From NCBI GenBank assembly GCA_037044905.1, contig JBAOKB010000020.1, forward strand, positions 806,001-870,000: DNA of 64,000 bases, in the 5' to 3' direction. The notes beneath the pieces are model-generated. The model was not told where the DNA came from. It saw only the letters and a program-made list of their open reading frames with translations, and ran no database searches. Origin of the DNA: Hortaea werneckii (taxonomy: Eukaryota > Ascomycota > Dothideomycetes > Mycosphaerellales > Teratosphaeriaceae). Position numbers and translations under genes: made by a program. This document shows positions 20,284-30,109 of this stretch, one piece after another. Each line of letters opens with the position of its first letter. The stretch's first letter is position 1.

Positions 20284-23140
20284 CTAGCCGCCGCCGCGTG
20301 CATACGGGTGGAATCCACGATGGCCGCCACGCCCACCGCCCCTGTAATTCGCACCGGGCCTACCGGCGTTCTTTGGGCCAGTCGGCGCGTTGGCGGGAGC
20401 CTGAGGCGGGGCTGGCGTACCGCCGCCTGTTGGGCCCTGTGACCCTGCACGTCCACCACGACCACCGCGGCCGCCGCCAAAGCCACCGCGCATAGCTCCG
20501 GCGCCCATGGGGTTCTGGTTCTCATCGTACATACCCTCAAAGCCTCCTCCTCCATTGCCGTTGAACTGTTGGTTGGACGGGCCGCCGCGCTGCAGGGCCT
20601 GACGCTCATACTTTTGCTGCTCGAAGCTGAGTTGCTCTTGGGCATTGAAGCCGGGGCGTGGCTGAGGCGGCTGGTTCATTGGCGAACCTGTCTGGCTTCT
20701 GCCCATTCCACCTTGCTGCATGGCCCCCATTTGTTGCATCATGGCGGGATTCATCCCCTGACGCTGCATCATCTGCTGCATCATGGGGTTGTTCATCATG
20801 GCCATCTGGTTCATGCCACCACCCATGTTGTTCGCCGCCATCTGCTGCTGCATCATCTGGAAGTACTGCTGCATCTTCTGCCAGTATGCAGCCATCATGG
20901 CAGGAGTCATCTGGTTACCGCCGCCATTGGCATCCGCTCCCATCTGCTGCTGAGCGCCATACTGGCTGTACTGGTCTTGCTGTCCCTTCCTGCCGAACTT
21001 ACCACCGCGCGCGTTGTTCTCCTCACGCATGTCGCCGCGTGGTTGGGCGCGCTTGACTTCAATTGGCTTTCCGCAGATCGCGAGTGGACCTTCAAGAGTG
21101 CGGTCGACAGCTGCCTCGCTGTCGAAAGTGACGAATCCGAAACCACGAGGACGTCCGGTCTCCTTGTCCATCATCAAAGTGGCATCGAGAACGTTACCAA
21201 AGTTCCTGAAGAAGTTGGCGAATTCTTCCTGGCTGGCATCTTGACTAACGCCACCCACGAAGATTTTGGCAGTGCGCTCTTGTTCATCGCGCGGAATGGC
21301 GCGCTTCGGGTCGATCTGTTTAGACTTGTCAGATTTTTGCTTCGGTGTATAAGGATCCTCCAACCGTACCAGCTTGCCGTCGAGCGTATGCTCCTTGACC
21401 ATAACAGTGTTGACCACCTTCGGGTCCTTGAAAGTGAGAAAGCCGAAGCCGCGAGAGCGCCCAGTGGCGCCATCGCGCATGACTGTGCATTCGATGACTT
21501 CACCGAACTGCGTAAAGTAGCTCTTGAGGGATTCTGGTATTTCGTTTAGCATATGCGCAGCCAGATACAATCGAGGCAGTAAACATACCGTCCGTTGTCT
21601 CCCAGTTAAGGCCACCAATGAACATCTTTCTATGAGCGACATGTTAGCATTACCCTGATTGGACGTTCCTATCCTATTTCAATTTCCAAAGGAGCAATCA
21701 TGAGCGTGTATAGATGCAACGATTCGAGCCATGGTCGGTCATTGGTTAGTGAATGCCGAAGTTGGCCGCCTCCGCCGCTCTCGTTCCTGATCCTAATGAC
21801 CCAATCCAGGGAAGCCGAACTTGCGGTGACATGCTGCGGGCTTGTGCATGTAGGCATGCGAAGACGTTGGCTCTCGTGCACAGCCTCTCATGCAAAGATA
21901 TGCACAACAGTCTTCCGCTGGGTACAGACAAGCCATGGGATGGAGCTGGTGATAATGCCGTGAGACACGTGCCTCCGCAAAAGCCACCATGCCGAATGCG
22001 GAGCCATCACCGGAAACACCTTGCGAGTCGCAAGTGGCAGGAGCACGGTATATAAGACGGACGGACGGCCGCGTTTTGCGCCTCTTTCTTCGTTCAGGTG
22101 TCTGTGCTACCCCGAGATGACCCAGCATCCGGCTCTCTAAGAGCTGACGGATGGGGTCACTCGTTGCATCTATCTTGTGCTCTGCTCTGCTTCTGCAGCT
22201 ATGGTGCTAGTCTCTCGGTTATCGACAATCAAGCTTAAACTAGTAAGTTCAGTTTCGCCTGTCTGTAGGGTCTAGCCCCGAGGCTGCGCTTGCTTCGGGA
22301 TGCACACGTCGCATGCCAGTCTATACTGCTCTCCGTCGCCTCCTTCCAGTGCCTCAAATCCAAGTCGTGCCCTCCCTGTCCTCTCAAGAAATGTCGCGTA
22401 ATGCAGATCATCTCTCAAGTCCCATCCTACTCCCTTGCCGACATTTTCTCCCCAACTAGAGTTGGCGAGCAGTCCAGTTGCCAGGTAGGTATTCCATTTC
22501 CTCGTTTAAAGAGTCAAACTACGAGCGCCTAACATGAAGCTTCCTGGATGCACTTTGCCGGCCGAGTTTATACGGACATGGAATCCCAGAGCCAGAGGTT
22601 TCTTGAAATCACCCGGTTGCTTCGTGCCGGTCAAAGTCGCAGTCTGCCGGCTTGTATGGACAACCGATGCTCTAGCTGCTCGCTTGCTCGCTTGCTCTCT
22701 CGGAGATTGCACTTCGGACGTCACACGCTCATGATTGCAAACCTAAGAAATACGGAACGACCAATACTTACCCATCGTCTTTCATACTAATCGGCCTCTC
22801 ATCCTCAGCATGGGCAGGCGTACCGCCGAAGTTTCCCTCGGGCTTAATGTCCATCTGCATGCCGGGCATGTTACCGAAGCCGGGACCACCTGCGTCCATG
22901 TCGGTCTTGATGTTGAAGTCATCGCCGTCGTTCTCTTGCTTAGGTGCAGCCGGCTCAGTCGAGTCATTCTGCGGCTCGGCATTGATCGGCTGCTGCTCGG
23001 TCTGCGTCGGGTTCGCTGGGGTCGGGTCGTCTGCCTCGCCGTCGTAGCTGCTGAGGGTTAGTGCCCGAAACACGTCCGTTGCGCGGGAGGGATACACACA
23101 GATCGGCGAACAGATCCTCCTCCATGTCCGGTTCGGCCAT
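20284..23140 (-). CDS. HRP1: hnRNP Hrp1/Nab4, cleavage factor IB RNA-binding protein
   Basis: Four exons are inferred: 23100-23140, 22772-23047, 21589-21629 and 20284-21533, giving 535 residues (yeast Hrp1 has 534). Hrp1 binds UA-rich efficiency elements in pre-mRNA 3' ends and shuttles between nucleus and cytoplasm. RRM1 begins at about residue 108 (KMFIGGLNWETTD|ESLKSYF, split by intron 3) with RNP1 RGFGFLTF. RRM2 has KIFVGGVSQDAS and RGFGFVTF. The N-terminal 105 residues are acidic. The C-terminal half is Met/Gln/Gly-rich and ends in RGG repeats (GGRGGRGGRAG, YRGGGRGGHRGFHPYARGGG). Introns are 52, 1142 and 55 bp; the second is exceptionally long for this genome. Intron 1 ends in a CAGCAG tandem acceptor (one extra Ser if the first CAG is used). 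It is divergent from GYP1. Confidence 0.93.
21630..22771 (-). other. 1,142-bp intron of HRP1
   Basis: The donor GTAAGT (22771-22766) follows DDG, and the acceptor CATAG at 21630 precedes AAG ATG TTC of RRM1. Splicing joins the frame exactly (GG+A = Gly, then KMFIGG). Other introns in the window are 50-121 bp, apart from 336 bp in RPL44. No C/D-box snoRNA signature was seen on the sense strand. On the opposite strand there is TATATAAG at 22049-22056 and a 14-codon frame from ATG 22201 ending at GTAAGT (22243-22248). Confidence 0.85.
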
Positions 23141-23654
23141 TTTGGCTGTGTTAGTGGTTGTTGTGAGGGTCACTGGCGGTGCTCCGAAAGCGTGAAGTCA
23201 AGAAAGCCGGTACCACCGCCAGCGAAGGCAGCCTCGGGACAGCGAGGTTTGGCGCTGGGTCCTTTCACCGCTCGGCTTGGGCGGCTCTCACAAGCTTTCA
23301 GAAGTACTTTCAAGGGAAGAGGAGTAGAAGATGCGGGGAGGTGATGGGGTTGAAGAGAGGTCAAAGGTGGGTGTGGTTGATGGAAGAGAGTGAACGCGCA
23401 GCAAACAGCTTGAGAGGTCTTCGGCCAGCTTCAAGTCGGCTCGGCGGGAGCTGCCGCATGCGGCGGCGGCCTCGAAGCGCCAGCGTGAATGCATCAAGTG
23501 GTGGGACGGCGCGGATGCCCCGAGGCACCTTATGTCGTCGTTGGTTGGTTCAATGACGATGCAGCGTGGATGGGAACCAGCATTCCAATTCCTCCAACCT
23601 TACGCAGCGAGCACAGCTATATACATGTAGTTCCCTTCTTTATCTCGATCCAAC
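23141..23654. promoter_or_regulatory. Shared divergent promoter, HRP1 / GYP1
   Basis: 514 bp lie between divergent start codons. Frames on both strands have no domain. I see no confident TATA box. Confidence 0.55.
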
Positions 23655-25774
23655 ATGTTTAGGAAGCCCACGCAGCAACAGGTATGCGCTGTCGGCTTAC
23701 TTGCGCTTTAACACTCCAAGTGACTGACCAGTCTGCAGCCCTTACAGCAAAGGCCGGCTGAGATGCAGATGGTCGGTTCGTACAGCAGCAACACGGCGCA
23801 CAGAACGGCGAGCTAACATGGATCTCTGGGCTTTCATAGACCGAAGCGAGTGGGTACTGGCAAAAATGGCACAGGGCACACAAATGGAAATCGGCTAACA
23901 TTGGCGCGACAGCACTACATCTCTTTTCTGGCGTACGGCATCTGCGAACAGCCAGCGGGACAAGCAGCAGTCACCCACACCTGAGCGCAAGGTGATAGGC
24001 GCAAGCTACAGCCATGCAGATGTCCTGAACTTCAACAATCTGTACGTGCTACGAGGCGCATTGTTGACGTCAAATTGCTGACGGAGAGAAAGATCGCTGT
24101 CCGGCGACTCAAGACCTAGGACACCACCGAAGCTATCGAGACAGACAAGCACACCTGCATCCAGTCGAGGAGGCACCTCTTCGCCGCAATCTAGACCGAC
24201 ATATAAGAGCTTTCTATCACAGACGGAAGATGCGTGGGGCTCGCATGGCGCAGGGGAGGACCCAGAGGACCAGCTTGCTTATGACGACGATGAGGACGAA
24301 TTTGGTCTCCCAAGCATAGCATCGATGCGAAGGAAAGGCAAGAGGGTGTCTGAAAAGAAAGCTGGCCGGAACCAAGGAAGCACACAGCCTGAATCGGTTC
24401 AACGCAATGGCAGTCAACTTGCGACGAGTACTTTGTCCTCTTGGGCGCTGGACAACGGCGACGTCGCCGAAGAACGCAACATACCAAGCTATCCGATGCC
24501 AAAGAAAAGCGAAGGCAAAATCTTACGACCCCAGTACAAGGACATACTTCGTGACCCGGCCAACTCATTGCACCTGATCAGTCATCCCCCTGTGCCGCCA
24601 GGCGCTGGCGCGAAAGAGCTGGAGGCGCACTCAGCACGGATTACGCGCATCAACAAATTCAAACGAATACTACAGGCCTCTACAATCAATTATCCCGAGC
24701 TGAGAGATTCGGCGTGGTCTGGCCTGCCTTCAGAAGTAAGGGCCATGTCCTGGCAACTCCTTCTTGGATACCTACCAACCAGCAGCGAGCGACGAGTGGC
24801 GACACTCGAGCGCAAAAGGAAAGAGTATTTAGACGGAGTACGTCAAGCGTTCGAGCGGTCCAGCATCAACCCCGAAAGGCCGCAAGAGCCGGGGCTAATG
24901 GGCGCGTACGCGTCAAAACCCAGCAAGAATCGGAATCTCGACGAAGCGATCTGGCATCAGATAAGCATCGATGTGCCTAGGACATGTCCCCATTTGGAGC
25001 TTTACAGCTACGAAGCTACCCAGCGCTCGCTTGAACGCATCCTATATGTCTGGGCCATTCGCCATCCAGCATCGGGCTACGTACAGGGGATTAATGACCT
25101 TGTCACGCCGTTCTGGCAAGTGTTTCTCGGCCAGTACATTACAGATCCCGACGTCGAGTTTGGGATGGATCCTGGACAGCTACCGCGAGCGGTGCTGGAC
25201 GCTGTCGAAGCCGACAGCTTCTGGTGTTTGACCAAGCTCTTGGAAGGCATCCAGGATAATTACATCCACGCCCAGCCGGGTATCCAGCGGCAGGTGTCTT
25301 CATTGCGAGATCTGACGGCACGGATTGACGAAGGGCTCGCGAAGCATATGGAGCGGGAAGGCGTCGAGTTCATCCAGTTTAGCTTTAGGTGGATGAATTG
25401 CCTGCTTATGAGAGAAGTGAGCGTGAAGAACACCATTCGAATGTGGGACACGTACCTGGTAAGTCATTTTTCCAGTAATTTCCCGCGCCTGCTGCCTGCT
25501 AATCCTTTTCGTGTCTTAGGCCGAAGACGACGGGTTTTCTGCCTTCCATCTCTACGTCTGCGCCGCTTTCTTGGTCAAGTGGTCCGAAAAGCTGCAGCGG
25601 ATGGATTTTCAAGAGATTATGATGTTCTTGCAGTCTCTGCCGACTAAGGATTGGACAGAGAAAGACATCGAACTTCTTCTCAGTGAAGCCTTCATCTGGA
25701 AGAGCTTATTCGCCGGCAGCAAAGCCCATGTACGACAGACTAGCGGTGGCAACAGTGGCGCGCTGATTCTCTAG
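23655..25774 (+). CDS. GYP1: Rab GTPase-activating protein Gyp1 (TBC domain)
   Basis: Six exons are proposed: 23655-23681, 23739-23771, 23840-23853, 23913-24041, 24093-25458 and 25520-25774, giving 607 residues. Gyp1 stimulates GTP hydrolysis by Ypt1/Rab1-type GTPases at the Golgi. The TBC domain begins near LRDSAWSGLPSEVRAMSWQLLLGYLP. It carries the arginine finger motif IxxDxxR (ISIDVPRT), the glutamine finger motif YxQG (SGYVQGINDL), and later IRMWDTYL|AEDDGFSAFHLYVCAAFL across the last intron. The N-terminus is disordered and Ser/Pro-rich (SLSGDSRPRTPPKLSRQTSTPASS). The last two exons are certain. The first three are less sure: exon 3 is only 14 nt, but phase and CTAAC branch sites fit. 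At intron 4 the acceptor at 24086 (adding two residues) is an alternative to 24092. Confidence 0.85.
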
Positions 25775-25840
25775 CCGCAGCCAATGCTTCTTAGCCACAA
25801 ATACGAAGTTTTAATGGCATCACAGTCATAGGTACCAGTT

Positions 25841-26935
25841 TCATTGCTTCGTACCCTCACCAACACTTTCTTCGATCCTAAGGGGCAAGTTCGACTCAGG
25901 CCGATTGCAGAGGTCGACCAACCCTTCTTTCGGCGGACTGAACTGCCTGAGTTTCACGCCGGCTTCTTTGAAGAGATTCGCGGCTTCGACATCCATGTAG
26001 TAGCTCTGACTGTACACCACTTCTGTGATCCCCACCTGCACGATCTTGATGCTGCAGGTGAGGCAGGGGCACGTGTTACAGTACAAGACTGCGCCTCCGC
26101 CAATACGCTCTCGCCCGGCTTCCAACAGAGCATTCTCCTCGGCATGGATGCAGAGACAGGTACTCAGGGCTAACCCGCCTTTGCTGGAAGCTGCGTTATT
26201 ACATCGCGGACAGCCGCCGTCATTGCAGTTGGTGACGTTCCTCGGGGTCCCGTTGTATCCCGTGCTCATGACCCGCTTCTCGCGGACAAGCACACAGCCT
26301 ACCTGTCTCCGCATGCAGTTCGACCGGCGAGCCGCGAGGGAGGCGAGGGTCATGAAGTAGTGGTCCCAGGCCGGTCGGATCCGCGATTGGTCTGTCAGGT
26401 TGAGGGAGCGTAGCGAATCGTGTAAATGGCCGAGCGAAGTGGTCGAGTTCAGTAGTTTGATCTGGGCCCGGGAGGCGAGCGCCGCTAGTCCGGATGGGCC
26501 GTACAGCTGCTCGTCGTTACGCAGGACGAACTGTTCGAGCGAGGGCGGCGTGAGGGATGCAGTTGCGCAGCGGTCCCTGAACCTTTGCCACCGGATGGAG
26601 ATAGGGGCGTCGATGTGGACCAGAATGAAGAAGGGACGGTGTGCCAGCGCTTCTACTATAGTCTCGTCGTAGATGGAGGTCGTTACAAAATTTGCCTGCC
26701 AATTTTTCGTCGCATGGTCTACCAGGGCTTCGGCGGTGGCGAATGTCTGCGAGTTGGGCGTCCCATTTGGCTGCGAGCTGTCGCCGTTAGGGACCGTGGA
26801 GCCAGACGCCGACTTCTCGATGCCGGGGGTTTCTGTCCTGCTGAGATGGAGGGGAGTGAAGTTGTGTTCTCGAACGAGGAAGTCCTGGATAGAGTGTTTG
26901 CCGGCGCAGATGCCACCGCAGATGCCTATGAGCAT
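25841..26935 (-). CDS. DCD1: dCMP deaminase with N-terminal P-loop-like domain
   Basis: A single exon of 364 residues starts at ATG 26933-26935. It deaminates dCMP to dUMP, feeding thymidylate synthesis. The zinc-dependent deaminase domain occupies about residues 187-330: WDHYFMTLASLAARRSNCMRRQVGC, catalytic H264-A-E266-E, and zinc ligands in P290-C-L-T-C294. An extra Cys/His cluster (NCNDGGCPRCN) precedes the active site, as in other fungal dCMP deaminases. Residues 1-125 resemble a nucleotide kinase (GICGGICAGKHS at 4-15, then a helix and an IDAPISIRWQRFRDR lid-like segment). This N-terminal extension is also present in yeast Dcd1. The P-loop here has GKH in place of GKS/T, so kinase activity is doubtful. 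It is divergent from ATG7. Confidence 0.93.
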   Translation of the reverse strand: MLIGICGGICAGKHSIQDFLVREHNFTPLHLSRTETPGIEKSASGSTVPNGDSSQPNGTPNSQTFATAEALVDHATKNWQANFVTTSIYDETIVEALAHRPFFILVHIDAPISIRWQRFRDRCATASLTPPSLEQFVLRNDEQLYGPSGLAALASRAQIKLLNSTTSLGHLHDSLRSLNLTDQSRIRPAWDHYFMTLASLAARRSNCMRRQVGCVLVREKRVMSTGYNGTPRNVTNCNDGGCPRCNNAASSKGGLALSTCLCIHAEENALLEAGRERIGGGAVLYCNTCPCLTCSIKIVQVGITEVVYSQSYYMDVEAANLFKEAGVKLRQFSPPKEGLVDLCNRPESNLPLRIEESVGEGTKQ

Positions 26936-27484
26936 GCTTGCGACGTATGAGTTGCAAGTAATTACGGTGCCTCTGTGCAGTCACTTGCAAAATGGCCGGG
27001 TGTGTGTGTGCTCCTCGCGTGCCGCTGGGCACTTCACGCGTCTGGGAGAGCTTGACGCGTGCTCAGTGCGGTGGTGGGCGTGTCATGCCCCGCAGCTCGC
27101 GCCCGGTCGGTTCGGAGGAATACAGTGCCGCTGGCCAGTCTCAGCCAGTGCCCCTCGATGCCCAGGTGAGGTGCTTTGAGGTCATGAGTGATGAGTGATG
27201 AGTGGGCGGGTGACTTCACCTACTTGCGAGCCATACTGAGGAACCTAACCGCACATTCACGTAACCCACACAGTTTTTCACTATTTCCTAACGTGACACG
27301 ACCTGACATGCTGCCGCTACCCATGATGCATGTCTCCAGATGACCGTGTTCTCATTCCCATTCTCACCTGTCTCTCCCGTAACCCTATACTTTGGGCGCT
27401 CGTTCTACACCCACCTCATAACTACAGTACCGACCTCCGTACCACGACCACCGCACAGGTATCGTATCGCACCGGATAGCGAAC
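26936..27484. promoter_or_regulatory. Shared divergent promoter, DCD1 / ATG7
   Basis: 549 bp without a gene. A 7-bp tandem (ATGAGTG x3) lies at 27184-27204. A pyrimidine-rich stretch (27340-27460) precedes the ATG7 start codon, as is common in fungal leaders. Confidence 0.6.
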
Positions 27485-30109
27485 ATGGCGACCAGCGCGG
27501 CGACCATGCATCCGCTCCAATACTCTCCCTGGACCTCCGACATCGAGCTCGCCTTCTACTCTGCCCTCGCCAAGCTCAAGATCGATCATGACAAGCTCGA
27601 CAGCTCGGCGCGTAAGGTGCTCGGTCTGTACGAGATCAACCACAAGGATACGCCCGAACGCAGTACACGCATGCAGATTCACGCTTCTGCACTGACTTCA
27701 GACGAGTACGTAAGTATCCAGGAGCCAAAGCGCGGCAGTAGAAAACAAGCTGATCGAGCTCTTGTGCCACTGCACAGTAATCCCCAAGGTTACTACCGAG
27801 CTGAAGGACAAATCCGAAACTTCAACACCCTCGAGGAGTTCAGGCAGGTAGACAAGGCAGCTTTTATCGAACGAGCGGGGAAGACCATTTGGGACGCGAT
27901 CAATGATGGCACCATCTACAGTTGTCCGAGCTTACTATGCGCCTTCAGCGCAATCTGCTATGCCGGTCTGAAGAAATACAAATTCACATATCACTTCGCC
28001 TACCCATGCCTACACTCGGACCCGCAATGGAAATTGCTTGCACCTGAAGGGAAGCCGGTGGAGGATGGCGTGCACAAGTTGACACCGAAGGAGACCGAGC
28101 CTCTCGTGGATACTGTCCAGACGTGGCGCTACAGCGTTGATACACGGCAGCACGGATTCTTTCTGGCCAAGCGATTGCGCAAGTCGGTCCTCGAGGCCCA
28201 ATGGAAAGCGCACGATGGCCGAGAGGAGGTTGAAGAGGAGAAGGAAGATGACGGGAACATGAACTTTGCCGCACAGAAACGCCGTAAGAGCAGGACGCAG
28301 AGCTTAGGAGACTTGGGCTTCCTTTGGTCAGTCGGTAGTCTGTCAAGCTATGAGAATGGCTTTTTCGACAACGCAGAAGCCGAGGATAGGTTCATCTGCT
28401 TCGCTGATCCCTCCACCTACCCGTGCAATCCTGGCTGGCCGCTGCGAAACCTCCTGGTGCTCATCCGGCAACGTTGGCATCTTGACAAGGCTCAAGTGCT
28501 TTGCTATCGCGACACGCATGCCCGGCGCGACCATCCAACATCGATCATCCTCAACCTCGAATCTGCCACACCCGTGCACAAAGGCACCTCGCCGCATACT
28601 CAAGTACCACAGCAGCTTAGTTCAGACATGCCCTCTCTGGCGACATCCACGGCGCTAAGACCTAATGATGTTGACGCCGCAGGCGAACTTATCGAGCAAC
28701 ACAAAGTAGCGCCTGCTCCTACGCCAGAACCTGCAACAGAGCACCCACCAAAGATACCAGATTGTCCCAAGGTGACAGGCTGGGAGCGGAATGAGCACAA
28801 CAAATTGATCTCTCGGACAGTAGACCTAGCGGCTTACATGGACCCGACAAAGCTTGCAGACCAAGCAGTCGACCTCAACCTCAAGTTAATCAAGTGGCGG
28901 ATATCGCCGTCAATCGACCTGGATGCAATTAAGCATACTTCTTGCTTACTTCTGGGCGCAGGCACACTTGGCTCATATGTTGCTCGAGGTCTGATGGGTT
29001 GGGGTGTGAGAAAGATTACCTTCGTCGACAATGCACGCGTCAGCTACAGCAACCCCGTACGACAACCGCTCTACGATTTCAAAGATTGCGAAGAAGGCGG
29101 TGCCCGTAAAGCAGAACGGGCCGCAGATGTACTCAGCGAGATTTATCCTGGCATGGACGCCAATGGCGTCAACCTTTCAGTGCCAATGGCTGGCCATGCT
29201 ATTCGACCCGAAGACGAAGAGAGAGTCGGGAAGGACTTCCAGCGATTACGCAATCTCATTGAGTCGCACGATGCTGTTTTCCTTCTCATGGATACGAGAG
29301 AGAGCAGATGGTTGCCCACAGTCATGGCCAAAGCAGCTGGGAAGATTGTCATCAACGCCGCCTTGGGATTCGACACGTATGTGGTCATGCGCCATGGTCT
29401 GCAACAGCGCCCGCCTCCTGCGCCGTCGTCAACTGAGAACGCTGAAGGCACTGTAATGGTACACCCAGACGACGAAGAGGACCCGCTCAAAGCTGCAGCA
29501 ACCGATCCAATCGAGCGACGGTCAAGCTCCTTGGATGCTGCCGATGGCCGTCCACGGGAGGAAGAGCTAGGTTGCTACTTCTGTTCAGACGTCGTGGCGC
29601 CGGCAGACAGCCAAAAGAACGCCACCCTAGACCAACAGTGTACCGTCACCCGGCCCGGCGTAGCGCCTCTGGCCTCTTCGCTCGCCGTAGAGCTATTAGT
29701 GAGCGTGACACAACACAGATTGAAAGCACGAGCACCGGCTCCAAACCCACCTACCTCAGGCTCAGCAAACCAGATCCAACCAGCTCCCCCTACCGACCCA
29801 ACACAGCCGAACGCGCACCCGTTGGGCACGGTCCCGCATCAACTCCGAGGCTACCTGAGCACGTGGCAGACCATCCAAGTCAAAGGCAAAGCTTATGATT
29901 GCTGCGCAGCATGTTCGCCTACCATCCTCGAAGCTTACAAGAAGGATGGCTGGGCTTTCGTGAAGAAGGCCATCACCGAGAGGGGTTATGTGGAGGAAAT
30001 TAGCGGTCTGGCCGAAGTGCAGCGGAAGGCTGAGGAGGCTGAGGCGGAAATCGAGGATTTTGATGATGAGGAGGAGGAGGACGGGGATGGGGAGGGTGAG
30101 CTTGTGTAA
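27485..30109 (+). CDS. ATG7: Autophagy E1-like enzyme Atg7
   Basis: Two exons, 27485-27705 and 27778-30109, are joined across a 72-bp intron (GTACGT..CACAG), giving 850 residues. Atg7 activates Atg8 and Atg12 by adenylation and thioester formation and hands them to Atg3 and Atg10. The N-terminal domain begins QYSPWTSDIELAFYSALAKLKID and contains GYYRAEG. The C-terminal E1 domain has the nucleotide-binding loop LLGAGTLGSYVARGLMGWG (G467-x-G-x-x-G) and the catalytic Cys at about residue 695 in QQCTVTRPGVAPLA. The protein is longer than most (yeast 630). Extra length sits in a Glu/Lys/Arg-rich insert (REEVEEEKEDDG..KRRKSRTQS), a Pro/Thr/Ala-rich linker before the E1 domain, an acidic insert just before the catalytic loop, and an acidic tail. 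ATG 27506 (MHPLQ) is an alternative start. Confidence 0.95.
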   Translation: MATSAATMHPLQYSPWTSDIELAFYSALAKLKIDHDKLDSSARKVLGLYEINHKDTPERSTRMQIHASALTSDEYVSIQEPKRGSRKQADRALVPLHSNPQGYYRAEGQIRNFNTLEEFRQVDKAAFIERAGKTIWDAINDGTIYSCPSLLCAFSAICYAGLKKYKFTYHFAYPCLHSDPQWKLLAPEGKPVEDGVHKLTPKETEPLVDTVQTWRYSVDTRQHGFFLAKRLRKSVLEAQWKAHDGREEVEEEKEDDGNMNFAAQKRRKSRTQSLGDLGFLWSVGSLSSYENGFFDNAEAEDRFICFADPSTYPCNPGWPLRNLLVLIRQRWHLDKAQVLCYRDTHARRDHPTSIILNLESATPVHKGTSPHTQVPQQLSSDMPSLATSTALRPNDVDAAGELIEQHKVAPAPTPEPATEHPPKIPDCPKVTGWERNEHNKLISRTVDLAAYMDPTKLADQAVDLNLKLIKWRISPSIDLDAIKHTSCLLLGAGTLGSYVARGLMGWGVRKITFVDNARVSYSNPVRQPLYDFKDCEEGGARKAERAADVLSEIYPGMDANGVNLSVPMAGHAIRPEDEERVGKDFQRLRNLIESHDAVFLLMDTRESRWLPTVMAKAAGKIVINAALGFDTYVVMRHGLQQRPPPAPSSTENAEGTVMVHPDDEEDPLKAAATDPIERRSSSLDAADGRPREEELGCYFCSDVVAPADSQKNATLDQQCTVTRPGVAPLASSLAVELLVSVTQHRLKARAPAPNPPTSGSANQIQPAPPTDPTQPNAHPLGTVPHQLRGYLSTWQTIQVKGKAYDCCAACSPTILEAYKKDGWAFVKKAITERGYVEEISGLAEVQRKAEEAEAEIEDFDDEEEEDGDGEGELV

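Noticed and set aside
20569..21549. 326-codon plus-strand frame
   Set aside because: It is antisense to HRP1 exon 4. Its Leu/His-rich composition mirrors the Gln/Met codons of the real gene.
22290..22532. Cys-rich 80-codon plus-strand frame inside the HRP1 intron as a gene of its own
   Set aside because: No signal peptide, no ATG in a good context and no similarity that I recognise; kept only as part of a low-interest finding.
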